NCBI GenBank assembly: GCA_964036275.1
Contig: OZ038434.1
Location: 38,029,279 to 38,093,278 of the forward strand
DNA: 64,000 bases
Direction of reading: 5' to 3'
DNA from: Litoditis marina
Taxonomy: Eukaryota; Nematoda; Chromadorea; Rhabditida; Rhabditidae
Below the pieces are notes generated by a model that was given only the letters and a program-made list of their open reading frames with translations, was not told the DNA's origin and did not search any database. A program made the translations under genes and the position numbers. Shown one piece after another: positions 46,701-56,650 of this stretch (position 1 is its first letter; every line of letters begins with the position of its first letter).

Positions 46701-49689
46701 ACACAGCCTGCGGAAGCCGCGGACAACAAACTCGTACTAGGTAATATACAGTTCTCACATTTCCCATCTGGACTCGCTGGCAGCGTGCCAAAAACTTTGA
46801 AAGACTGTTATTCAGAGAAAACATGTATTTTACAGAACGTTTTCCTGCATACGAACAATAACTAAGGGGAAGAAACCTTCACATGAATTTCTATTGTTTT
46901 GAAGTATCTCAACATGTTCAAAAACTGCCTTGAAATTGCATTGGCAAGCTGCCCAAGTCCAGTTGGGAAATGTACGAACTGTATAGTTCTTACATTTTTC
47001 CACTAGACATATTCAAAGCGCACTGGAAACTTTGCACGGCCGTTACTCTGAAGTTAAAAACCGAGTTGTTTACCAAGGTTCGTCGAAAACCCAAGTTGTA
47101 AATCAAGGATCCCACTTTTACCGAGAACTTGGTGCACAATTATGCACCAATATTTGATTTCACAACTTGATATCAACTAGTGACCAATTTGGTGAGGCGA
47201 ACCTTGGTAAACAACTCGGTTTTTAACTTCAGAGTACCTAGAGAAAACACCCATTTTACAGAAAGTTTTCTGATTATGTTGCGAACAAGTTCACCTAATT
47301 AGTCAGGAAGTTTCATGAGAGTTGAATAACGTCGAATGATATTTTCCAGGTCTGAGGCCGTATACATGAAACATCCCGGGCCGGATTGGGATGCTAACCC
47401 GAGCTCGATTCGGCTAATTCTCGACCAATTCAGCTCGGGATAGCATCCCAACCCGGCCCCGGGACGTTTCATGCATACGGCCTCAGATCATTTTCCAGGT
47501 CGTGTGTTTCTTTTTCTATTCGAAATTTACACTTTTTTTTCAAACTAGCACAACTGTTCAAGATTACCAAGCCTATTTCGAATTTTGAGATTGGAAGAGA
47601 GTTATGCCTTTGAATGATCTTTTCCAGGTCTGATCATAGGCGGGGTGGTGCTTTTGGTTCTACTGGTGGTGGCGGTAGTCGCCTGCCTTCTGTGTCGCAG
47701 GAAAAAGAAGTCGATGAGCGCCCAGAGCACGAAAAGCGGAGCAGACATCAAGGTCAGCTCTACGTTGAAGTTCAAAGTTCAAAGTTGAAGTCCAAAGTTT
47801 AAGTTACAGATTTAAAGCTTAAGTTCAAGTTCAGAGTTTTTGAAATATAGGGTGAACGTCACTTTTCTGTTATGTTCAATCAAGTCGTGTAGTCATTTCT
47901 ATAGAAAAAACACATCTTCGTGATCTCAAAAATCTCAACAAGTTTCAACCAAGAAGGAACGACAATGAACTACAAACACAACGAGATCAGCACAGACACT
48001 CAGAAAATTCCCAGCCAATTGGCCAGCCACTTTTGTAACGGCTTCGACGAGAGAGTGTGCTGGTCAGAGAGACGCAGATGTCTGCTGCCTCATTGACCTC
48101 CATACTCTCTCGCTTTTGGAGCTGGCCAATCGCAAAAAATTCACGCTAATCGTTCTGAGCAGACAATGTATGCTCATTTGGGAAAAAGCCGAAATTAAAT
48201 TTTTTATGCGTACACATTAAAAGCCGAAATAAGTCGATACGCAAGGCTTTTTATTGTATTTTAGGTTGTTACTATAAGTTTTTCCATGGATTGAAGAGTT
48301 TGGATAAACCTACTTCGTGTTTCCAAGTTTCATATTTTCATTTATTTAGAAAAATGAGCCGCTTCAAAGGCCTCCACAGGTGCCAGCTCAGGTGGCGAAA
48401 GCCCCAGAAAAACCGAATGTTGACAAACAAGGAAAGGGAAACAACGAACAACTACCAGAGACTTCCGGTATAGTCATTTTCATTTCCACGGAGGGACACA
48501 TCAAAATTTGCAGCTTTTAATTTTAGCTTATCGCATTATCTGTCTAATTGTCGGAAAAAAATTTATTATGAAAAAAAATGAAACCCCCCCCCACCATACA
48601 ATCGTACACCTGCACTAGTTTCAACAGAAAATGGTGGGGGGTAAAAGGTAAATGTATGGTAGGGTGGGAGGTTAAAATTACATGTTCACATTGTACAATA
48701 ACGCCCCACTAACGTAAAAGCAAAATAGTCCCTAATCGTCTAATCTGTCTTGATGAACTAATTGCTTTTTCTTTCAGAAATTGCAACGGGCGGAAATGAG
48801 GTGGGTGAAATAACCTTGAATTCCCTCATTAAACTAGAAATGTCATCTATATTTTTTAATTCAAAATCACGTGAGACATCTGCAACCCAGAATTGGAAGA
48901 CACGTGTTGACTTGTTTTCATCTCCTTACAAGTGGTACTGTAGTATTTATTTGTTTGTTTTAACTTTGTTCCGAAAAGACTTGTGTTATATTGACTTTTT
49001 GGTTACGTTGTTACAGTTTTTGAGTTTTCGATAGTAATGTTCGCTTCAATTCCATAAACATCAATTTTTAGACGAGCAGGTCCGATGGCAATTTCCGACC
49101 TCTCGGTAAGTTAGCCTTTTTACAAAGTTTTTTCACGAAGTTACATGGTTATACTCACTCATCCGTTATGTGGTGTTAATTTCTTGAAAAACAATTTTTA
49201 ACAGACCTACAGTACATAAATGTTCGTAGATTGAATAGTTCATCAAAAACGTTGACGCCAAGAGACCATGCCGAGAGAACATGGATGTCAATGAAGCCCC
49301 AGAAAACCTAAGATAGTCTACGTCTCTCTGATCTGTACACTGTCTCGGCGAGGCCGCTACAAGAGTAGTTTGAACTATACATAGGTCATCCACAGCCAAA
49401 TAGTTTGATATTTGGCTGTGGATGACCTATGTATTGTTAGCACAAGTCTGAATATAGGAATCACTCATTGGGAAGACTGGTATATTTATTCGAGTATTGA
49501 AACTGTTTCATATGTATCGATATGAAAACAAAAAAAAACATTGTTTTTTACTGTTTCATATGTATCAATTTACCAACAAGAAACATTTTTTCTGTTTCAT
49601 ATGTATTTACAGGAGCACACGACCACGTGGAGTTGAACAGCGAGGCCTTGAAGGAAAACGGGACAAACTCCCAGTACCTAGCCAAATAA
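43791..49689 (+). CDS. TM-C: diverged member of the TM family
   Basis: Twelve exons in phase: 43791-43964, 44195-44293, 44526-44612, 45133-45197, 45620-45768, 46180-46261, 46589-46740, 47628-47752, 48350-48467, 48778-48800, 49072-49105, 49613-49689. They encode 394 residues from MGFNSGIQLLFQ. The ectodomain repeats the TM-A plan: NQCADGE.., RTCGFKIV.., ICVCPGSGCNK, then a long helical-looking exon (45620-45768) and a stalk rich in Lys, Thr and Ala. The membrane span GLIIGGVVLLVLLVVAVVA is followed by CLLCRRKKK. The Pro/Lys-rich tail keeps TGGNE, GNFRPLG and HDHVELNS, and the protein ends in SQYLAK. The 43791 start is preferred because 43776 lies inside a repeat. AATAAA at 49685-49690 overlaps the stop. 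Boundary phases equal those of TM-A for nearly all exons. Confidence 0.85.
45880..45995. repeat. Palindromic repeat M2 copy in TM-C intron 5
   Basis: Begins aaagaaggacgattgtgtgg and ends tacacataatcgttcttct. Confidence 0.7.
46300..46425 (-). repeat. tRNA-derived SINE copy
   Basis: The minus-strand B box (ggttcgagtctc) and A box (gtgtagtggttagcgtcc) lie next to gtgccagatttataaa. A relative with the same tRNA-like part is at 52028-52210. Confidence 0.6.
47044..47236. mobile_element. 193-bp foldback element in TM-C intron 7
   Basis: Terminal arms tactctgaagttaaaaaccg and cggtttttaacttcagagta are exact complements, and the pairing continues inward for about 20 more bases. Confidence 0.8.
47351..47487. 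mobile_element. GC-rich 137-bp foldback element in TM-C intron 7
   Basis: tctgaggccgtatacatgaa pairs with ttcatgcatacggcctcaga, and the interior (catcccgggccgg..) also folds. It is flanked by two similar phrases, attttccaggtc, at 47341 and 47491, which may be a target duplication. Confidence 0.8.
48010..48155. repeat. Foldback repeat M1, well preserved copy
   Basis: ccaattggccagccactttt near 48014 and the inverse ggagctggccaatcgcaaaa near 48118 bound gagagagtgtgctggtcaga / gacctccatactctctcgct. Confidence 0.7.
49250..49395. repeat. Foldback repeat M1 copy
   Basis: Carries acgtctctctgatctgtaca and aggccgctacaaga. It runs into the perfect hairpin at 49377. Confidence 0.55.
49377..49434. repeat. 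Perfect 26-bp hairpin in TM-C intron 11
   Basis: Arms 49377-49402 and 49409-49434 are exact reverse complements (atacataggtcatccacagc.. / ..gctgtggatgacctatgtat) with a 6-nt loop, gtttga. A small-RNA precursor or a fresh foldback insertion would both fit. Confidence 0.8.
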
Positions 49690-49869
49690 ATTGTCGACAG
49701 ATGTTCATGAATATTGTACTTTCATTCCATTTGCAACGAATGAATATCTAATTTCTCATTTTTGTACGAAGATACATTATTATTGTAGTTTTCTTCAATT
49801 TTTTTGCCTCAACAACATTCAGGTTTGAAACATTGAGTGTAACGCAGTTGTACGATTTTTGAAACGATT

Positions 49870-50545
49870 AGAACGTGAAGTGTGTGGTTTAGCTTTTACA
49901 GCAGGGTGTGCGAGTTTAAACAACGCAAGTGCCACACCGGTTCATTTCAAACAAGATGAGAATACGTGTGAAAACGTGAAAACGTGCGTTTCAGTTTCGA
50001 CAACAGATGGCTAGATTTAGGGTATGAACAACGCAGTTATTGCAACGATTTATTTCAAAGAGGATTAGAAAAGCTGAATAAACGTGCACACTCATGAGAA
50101 AACGTGAGAAAGATAACGTGTGTTTCAGGTTTTACAACAGGTTGCCAGGTTTAGGGTGTCGACAAAGAAATTGTTGCAACGAGTTATTTCGAAGAAGATG
50201 AGAAAAGGTCGAAAATACGTGAACACTCCCGATAACACGTGAGAAAACGTGAGAACGTGTGTTTCAGTTTTCACAACAGAATGCCAGATTTAGTGTGTAG
50301 GCAACACAACCGTTGCAACGATCTATCTCAAGGAGATGAGAGAATCTCAACGAAACGTTAACACTCATGAGAAAACGTGAGAAAGATAACGTGTGCTTCA
50401 GCAGTTTTTACAACAGGTGGCCAGATTTAGGGTGTTGAAAACGCAGTTGGTACACGATTTATTTTAAAGAAAATGATAAAAGCTGGAGAAAACGTGACAA
50501 AACGTGAGAACGTATGTTTCAGTTTTTACAACAGGTGGCCAGATT
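49870..50545. repeat. Degenerate minisatellite, unit about 115 bp
   Basis: The phrase gtttcagttttyacaacag..ggccagatttagggtgt recurs about five times, separated by acgtgagaaaacgtgagaac and gttgcaacgatttatttc. Confidence 0.75.
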
Positions 50546-50919
50546 GAGGGTGTAGACCCTATCGTATGCGTCGTACTCCAAGTAGCTCTCGCCGGCTCGA
50601 CCCAAGATCATCAGATCATCCCCGTACATGTCTTTGTCCTGAAGAAAATTCAGTTAATATCGGTGGTTACTTTTTTTTGGAAGCTCGACGTAAGGGTGAT
50701 GACGAATACACAAAAACTCCTTAGTAATAGTACGGACTGTTTAACTCTACACGTCTTTGTCTTGAAAACACTCAGTTAATTGGTTGGTTACTGTATTCCG
50801 GAAGCTTGACGGAAGAGTGGTGACGACTATAAAAAGATAGCTATGTGATAAGACGGACTATTTCACACGACATGTCTTTGTCCTGAAGAAGAGTCAGGTA
50901 TACTGTTATATTGAGTGCC

Positions 50920-51110
50920 AAACTTACAAATCTCTGTCGCTCGCCATAATCGAACCTGCGAGCACAAGATTCGTAGCAGGGCGCTTTTTTTGGTCCCCAT
51001 TGTCTATTGGAGCACATAACCGGCACGTTTTGGAATCTAAGACATGTGTGCGTACACAGCGGGAAGTGAGATATACAGTACCCTCCCGCCTTTCCGTTGG
51101 TATCCACTAT
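50920..51110 (-). repeat. tRNA-derived SINE, family S
   Basis: Inverse of the 37305-37495 arrangement. It inserts into the minisatellite and carries a private insertion (tttttttggtccccattg). Confidence 0.65.
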
Positions 51111-51119
51111 AGTCAATTG

Positions 51120-51245
51120 CACAGTCACGTGAACATGTTAAACACAACAGAACTCAGAAACGTGCAATGACAAAGTGTACGATGCCTCATTAGAATGCTA
51201 ACTTTATGTGCCTATTCAATTTACTTCCAGTATGATATTGACTCA
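51120..51245. repeat. Dispersed repeat M3
   Basis: Contains cacgtgaacatgttaaacac, aacgtgcaatgacaaagtgt and cattagaatgctaactttatg. Confidence 0.65.
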
Positions 51246-51719
51246 ATGCTGTAATTCGAGAGCGTAAGAGTGGTGACGACTATACGGAAACTCAATGTTG
51301 TTGTTCTATAACATTTTCAGTTTATGAAGATCATGCTGGTACGTTTATTTGTCCTGGAGAATATTCTATTAATAATGATTGGTTACTGTATTCCGAAAGC
51401 TCGAATCGAAAGTGGTGACAACTATACAAAACAGCGTAGTGATCGTAAGGACTACTACACACTACATGTACTTGTCTTGTGGAAGCTTCAGTTGGTATTA
51501 GTTGGTTACTGTATACCTAAAGCTCGTAGTAAAGGTGATGACGACTATACCGAAACTTCTGTTTATATGGGGTTGAAAAATAATATTTGGTCCTTACTAG
51601 AAACTAGATACTAAGAAGATGTTCACACGAAATGACCTTGTCCTGGAGAATATTGACTTGGTTTTGATTACAAGGCAATACAAGCTTTGTTCTTCTCCTG
51701 TATCACTGGGAGTTGTGTG

Positions 51720-52030
51720 AATTTGGTGTTGTGGGCGTTAAAAGGGCGCAAAACGGTAACTGTACTTCTCAAGCTAGACGTAGAAAAGATGAAGACTATC
51801 AAAAGTTGAATTTCTTTGTATAACATGCTCTGTATAAGTTGAAAAAACTTTCAGTATAAAGAATAACGTGCACTTATAGTGTTGTGGGCGTTAAAAGGGC
51901 GCAAAACGGTAACTGTACTTCTCAAGCTCGTGGAAAGGATGAAAATTATCAAAAACTGAATTTCTTTGTATAACATGCTCTGTATAAGTTGGAAAAACTT
52001 TTAGTACAAAGAATAACGTGCACTTATAGT
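51720..52030. repeat. Two direct copies of a 155-bp unit
   Basis: gttgtgggcgttaaaagggc at 51728 recurs at 51882, followed in both copies by gcaaaacggtaactgtactt and ctttgtataacatgctctgt. Confidence 0.8.
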
Positions 52031-52215
52031 GCGTGCCAAATTTATAAAATCTCTTCATCATGTGAGACTCGAACCGTGCCCAAAAGTTCAGGAGGGCGGA
52101 CGCTAACTACTATACCAAGTGGGTCTATAGCAAAGTTGTGGACTACGCGTATATAGCTGTTCTTACACAGCACAAAGTGTTATACACAGTGTACCACCGC
52201 CTTTCTTTGAGCGAC
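52028..52215 (-). repeat. tRNA-derived SINE copy
   Basis: gtgcgtgccaaatttataaa head with an inverse B box (gagactcgaacc) and A box (cgctaactactataccaa). Related to 46300-46425. Confidence 0.6.
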
Positions 52216-52290
52216 AACTAAAGAGTGAATGATTTCTCTATAAAGTCTCACCGATGGATTGACGTCAGGCTGCAGTGAGAGACGCAAAAC

Positions 52291-52533
52291 TTGTTCCTTG
52301 AAACCCGGGGGACAGTAGAACGTGACCTGGAACAGCAACCTCCCGAGGGATATCGACTTGTATTGTGTGATAAAATATGGGATAATAATTGGTTTTTTCG
52401 AAGAGTTGTAAAACTGTGGAATTCGATAAGTAGAGATATTGGTAGATTGGAAAATATTAATCAGTTTAAGACCTATCTAGACGTTATTGATGTAGCTGTT
52501 TTATTTGAGAACATTCCATATGCGCTTCAATAG
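52291..52533 (+). mobile_element. 3' remnant of a LINE (non-LTR) retrotransposon ORF2
   Basis: The frame contains WFFRRVVKLWNSISRDIG and NINQFKTYLDVI, ending in a stop at 52533. The pattern F-F-x-x-R-V-V-x-x-W-N-S followed by N-x-F-K-x-x-L-D is the usual C-terminal signature of jockey/CR1/RTE-type reverse-transcriptase proteins. The polymerase and endonuclease parts are missing. An A-rich tail (aaaaaataaaaataataa) at about 52674 fits the 3' end. Confidence 0.7.
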
Positions 52534-52699
52534 ATGATGCGAGAAATCAACTGTTTTTCTAAAAAGCTTTCCTCAATCCGAAGATGAGAGAGTTATGCTC
52601 CCATCCATTTGGGGACTCAGTTTATTCCTAGCATCTTGTAAAACTTCTTGTTCTATGTTTTATATGTGCAGGAAAAAATAAAAATAATAAGTTTCGCTC

Positions 52700-53400
52700 A
52701 TTTCAATCGAAGCCTATACGGTGTATGCTGTCCTGTCCCGATGTGTTTGTAGTTTGAGACTTCGAGCGCCACCTTTGGCTGATCACATCGCTAAATGGAA
52801 CGTTATGCGTCTTACTCAACCTAAAGCTGGAATCAGCGCATTTTGCTTCACAGTACGAAAAATGAGTCTGTTAACGGTGAACATCACTTGTTTGACAAGT
52901 ATTCATTCGACTAATATAAGTTGAATTTGAAAATAAGATTACAACCTACCTTAAACACACATAGTGGGTAATCGATCCATGACTGTGAACTCGCATTGCC
53001 AGTTCTTGTAGAGTTTGCTTAAAAGTTCCAATTTACTCTCATACTCGGAATCAGAATTTCGATTTCATAGAGTTTCACGCAGAGTATATGAGTTGGAGAA
53101 TTTGTGTTCGCTCTAAAACTTGACGCAAAAAAGTGGCTGGTTGGATCGCGACTAAACAATTATATTCCATTCAATTCTGTTCACGTATTGGAGTGGTGCA
53201 GCCATTCACTTCAACGTGAAGCTTTACAGTCTACAATTGGTTGAATATCTAAATTGGGGTTACAGAACCTGAATAAAACCGACTCTTTGCACGTACAACT
53301 GGCAGAACACGTCAGAATTCATGATTGAAACTGCACGACTGTTAATGATGTAAAGTTTGTTGCGCACATAGGTTTGACTACTATAGCATTCATCAACGCA
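52700..53400. other. Intergenic DNA, no gene recognised
   Basis: A copy of the TAGTTTGA repeat lies near 52736-52760. No supported exon elsewhere. Confidence 0.4.
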
Positions 53401-53406
53401 ATCAGT

Positions 53407-53694
53407 CTAGAAATCGTGACAGAACTCAACTGTTCCATTGCTTTCATTACAAAGTTTCCCACCACTGCCACTGATAGTTTGGCTGCATCCCAACAAGTTA
53501 CCAGCTATTCGATAAATTAGAAATTTATGAACCACTAAAAGTGGTGTGCACTGTCGATAAATCTATAGTTTTATTGGACACGCTGCCAAGATTTCAGTGT
53601 GAACTGAATGCACTATACCTGGTGGATTTTCGATGTTTTCAGCGAAAGCTGTAAATATCAGAGCCGACAATAGGAAGAGGTGTGAGAGAGCCAT
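53407..53694 (-). CDS. Small secreted peptide with three cysteines (two exons)
   Basis: Exon 1 (53619-53694) gives a clear signal peptide, MALSHLFLLSALIFTAFA, followed by ENIENPP, ending in phase 1 at CAG|GTATAG. Exon 2 (53407-53504, acceptor AATAG) joins in phase and continues AGNLLGCSQTISGSGGKLC, NESNGTVEFCHDF, then TAG. The product is 57 residues, about 39 mature, with 3 cysteines and 2 N-glycosylation sequons. No family is recognised. The acceptor is weaker than its neighbours', so the second exon is less certain than the first. Confidence 0.5.
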
Positions 53695-54056
53695 TATGGA
53701 AGTGAGAGGCGAACTCTTCTATTTGCCAGACATTTCATATGCGATCCGACAACTGTGCAAACTAAACACCTAGAAAGAAATGAAAACGCAAATATGGTTT
53801 TTCAGTTGAGAAGCCGTTGCGATCAATTGCAGTCCGTTTGAAATTGTTGTCAAACATTGAAGAAACCAAAACTTTATTGATTGAATGAGGTATTTACAAC
53901 TTTATTCACAAAACTTATATTTGTACAACCTTTGTATACGAAAACGGAAACTGCTCACAACATTGTATACAAAAGTCGAGGAAGTTACAACTTTGTTAGC
54001 GAGAACGGAATTGTTTACGGGTATTGTTTGTTTGTTGTTTGCTCAATTGTTGTCTG

Positions 54057-54920
54057 TCAACAACTGCATCTGGCACTAGTCGTCTTATCATTGAAATATC
54101 CGGGAATGTGGGTGAATCCTCCCCCAGCATAGAATGGCTGACCCCCGAAATTGTCGTGTTCGAAAAGGGTCAGAGTACAGCCCGGTCTCACGTAGACACT
54201 CGTCGCCTGAATTTATAAATATTTTTATAAACAGAATTATTTACAATTTTATTCACAAATTTTCTTATCCATAGACACAGGTCAATAAGCCGCAAACTTT
54301 TGCGCCTCTCTGACCTACGCACCCTTTCATCGAGGCACCTACCAAAGTGACTGACCAACTCAGACCATAGGCTGTTAATTACAAATTCGCGTTTGGTCGA
54401 AACTTTATTGCAACAAATCTAGATATATAGTGTGCCCCGAAGAGACATCAGACGACGGGATGCAAAATCAATACATAATGACAGCCACTCTGTATATAAT
54501 TTACTGTTTTGCAACGACGCTTGTTCTGAGAAGTGGCTCCAGATTCTGTGAGATCAAAGATACTATTCGACCTACCTTGTCATTGAATTGTCTATGAAGA
54601 GTTCAACTCGACTCAAAAATTTTGAAGTTCTGGCGAGTCGAGTCGAGTTTCGGAACTTTAACAACTTTAATCTGTACTAACATACACTTACTATTCTGTT
54701 CTGTACAATACCTCTAGTGTTTCACTTTCACTAATACCTTGTCATTGAATCCTTGGTTTCCGACATTTGCGTTCGATGGGTTGATTCCCAGTCTGTCGCC
54801 GAGACATCGACTGTTGGACCAAAGAACAGCACAATCCCCATGCAGCTGGCAGGTACCAGCATCAGGTGCAGAGAATACGAGAGAGAAGAGAGAAAGAGAG
54901 AGAATGATGTAGATCATCAT
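54057..54920 (-). CDS. Secreted single-domain beta/gamma-crystallin, minus copy
   Basis: Exon 1 is 54738-54920 and exon 2 is 54057-54206, joined in phase 0, giving 110 residues. The signal peptide MMIYIILSLSLFSLVFSA is followed by a four-cysteine first Greek key and a second one with LFEHDNFGG, which matches the crystallin pattern Y/F-x-E-x-x-x-F-x-G. Both halves end in N-D-K-x-T-S (FNDKATS across the splice; FNDKTTS near the end), matching the two-site calcium motif N/D-N/D-x-x-S/T-S. It ends SARCSC. A head-to-head partner lies at 56034-56650. Likely an extracellular calcium-binding protein; its biological role is unknown. Confidence 0.9.
54280..54375. repeat. Foldback repeat M1 copy in a crystallin intron
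   Basis: Contains cgcctctctgacctacgcac. Truncated. Confidence 0.45.
54598..54675. repeat. Degenerate CTCGA element in a crystallin intron
   Basis: gttcaactcgactcaaaa to gagtcgagtcgagtttcgg, ending ctttaacaactttaa. The partner gene has a related insertion in its only intron (56282-56420), although the orientations differ. Confidence 0.55.
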
Positions 54921-54960
54921 GGTAGAGGGAGAGTGGGTTGAGAGGTCAGGAAAACCTCTT

Positions 54961-55060
54961 CTTTTATAGAACTTGTAAACAATGTAAACAAACAGACGGA
55001 AACTTACTCGTGTTATTTGTTATTTGCGGCAAACACGCCCACACAAATACAATGGTTTAC
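54961..55060 (-). promoter_or_regulatory. Promoter of the minus crystallin gene
   Basis: TATAAAAG at 54961-54968, 41 bp upstream of the ATG. Next come two forkhead-type words (ttgtaaacaatgtaaacaaa, at about 54973-54993), then cgtgttatttgttatttgcggcaaaca and a cgcccacac word near 55015-55045. Confidence 0.65.
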
Positions 55061-55970
55061 CTCAAGTGAGTAGTTGGAAAACACCCTCACGTCATTATTT
55101 GAAAGTTCGGTGATCTTTTTACTAAAATCAGAGACAAATTTCGACACTAGTACAAGGTTTTATAGATTGAACAAATGTGTGTTGTCTCTGTCCACACGTC
55201 ACAATTATCGTAAGCTGATGTTTTATGGGGTGAAATACGAAGAAATCAAACTACTGGTGTTATTTGCGGCAAACAACGCCCACTAGACCACACAAATAGA
55301 ACAGTTTACTCGAAGTGGACAATCGGAAAACACCCACACGTCACTGGAATTTGCTGATACTCTGTGTGTGAAGTACTGGAAAAACCTGTAAATTTCGGAG
55401 TAAAAGCAGGCCTAATGTAGAGAACACAATTTGTTCACGGGATTTGAAGTTATTTGTCGTAGATATTCCCAGAAATCAGGCACCAATATTTAACTTGGCA
55501 CTGATCTGTTGTGTTTGTAGTTTGATGCCGATGTGTTTGGAATAGAGACAAAATACCGTTTTGAGTCTGCCTCATAAACGTTCTCTCAGACACAATTTCT
55601 CGCACATCTCTACACTACACAGTGGTTCATCAAGCGTTAGGAAGTTTGCTCTCGGCAAAAAAGACGAAACACTGTACAATTTATTCGATCCTGCTGTACT
55701 GTAGTTTGATCTCTTTGTATTTCATCTCTAAAACATCAGCTTATGATAATTGTGACATGTGTGGACAGAAACTACATACACATACATTTGTTCAACACAT
55801 ATAATCTATTATTTTCGACATTTTCTGTGATTATCGAAGAAAAGATCACCAAATGTTCAAATAATGACGTGTGGGTACTATCCAACCATTCACTTCAAGT
55901 AAACCATTGTGTTTGTGTGGGCGTTGTTTGCCGCAAATAACACGAGTAGTGTCCCCTTCTGTTTGTTTAC
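55018..55970. repeat. Mirror-image spacer between the crystallin genes
   Basis: A module of about 75 bp (ttatttgcggcaaaca..cgccca..acacaaat..ggttta / aaaacacc..cacgtca) occurs at about 55018-55095, about 55258-55343 and, inverted, at about 55863-55945. The spacer is an inverted duplication with an extra copy on the minus-gene side. The middle holds TAGTTTGAT repeats near 55508 and 55700. Confidence 0.7.
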
Positions 55971-55992
55971 ATTGTTTACAACTGTATAAAAA
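55930..55992 (+). promoter_or_regulatory. Promoter of the plus crystallin gene
   Basis: TATAAAAA at 55985-55992, 41 bp upstream of the ATG at 56034. Two forkhead-type TGTTTAC words lie just upstream (tgtttgtttacattgtttac, about 55960-55980), preceded by gccgcaaataacacgag. The order is the same as in the minus gene, read outward. Confidence 0.65.
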
Positions 55993-56033
55993 GGAACCTC
56001 TCCTTGACCTCTCAGCTCATTTTTTCTTCCAAT

Positions 56034-56650
56034 ATGATCTACATCATCCTCTCTCTTTTCCTCTCCTCTCTCGTTCTATCTGCCCCCAACTCGGGCGATT
56101 GTGATCTACGTGGAGATTGTGCTGTTCTTTGGTCTGGCAGCCGGTGTCTAGGAGACAGACTTGGAATTAATCCTTCTAACGCAAACGTTGGAAATCAAGG
56201 ATTTAACGACAAGGTAGAGAGAAAGTATAAAACTCAAGGTGTTGTATAGAACAGAATAGTAAATGTATGTTAGTACAGAGTAAAGTTGTTAAAGTCCAGA
56301 AACTCGACTCGACTCGCACCAACTCGAAAAAAGTTCCAGTCGAACGCGAAAACCGAAAAAAGTTTTTCCCGAATCTCGAGAACTCGAGATTTTTCAACTT
56401 GAAACTGGAAAACTTGAAACCTTGGAGAACGTTCGACAGCCAGCATAAACATTTATATGCGTCCAATATCTACAGTTTTTCTTACATCCTATATTTCCAG
56501 GCCACCAGCCTCTACGTGAGGGACGGTTGTACCCTGACTCTGTACGAACATGATAACTTTGGAGGCAACACCTACACCGCCCAGGGAGGATACCAGGACC
56601 TACCGGACTACTATAGATACAAGACCACCAGTGCCAGATGCGGATGCTAA
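56034..56650 (+). CDS. Secreted single-domain beta/gamma-crystallin, plus copy
   Basis: Exon 1 is 56034-56213 and exon 2 is 56501-56650, joined in phase 0, giving 109 residues. The signal peptide MIYIILSLFLSSLVLSA precedes the same four-cysteine start as the paralogue (CAVLW.GSRCLGDRLGINP). The second Greek key has LYEHDNFGGN. The first calcium motif, NDKATS, is kept. The second is changed to RYKTTS, losing the two acidic/amide ligands that the minus copy retains. It ends SARCGC. The donor is AAG|GTAGAG and the acceptor TTTCCAG. It is probably exported like its partner but may bind one calcium ion instead of two. Confidence 0.92.

Larger units (their letters stand above)
50620..51650. repeat. 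Second minisatellite, unit about 115-130 bp
   Basis: Units share catgtctttgtcctgaagaa, ttggttactgtattccgaaagctcga and gtggtgacgactatac. Copies are at about 50625, 50745, 50868, 51325, 51465 and 51625, interrupted by a SINE and an M3 repeat. Confidence 0.7.

Noticed and set aside
53881..54218. Three overlapping short + strand frames
   Set aside because: They lie antisense to the second exon of the minus-strand crystallin gene, which is strongly supported.
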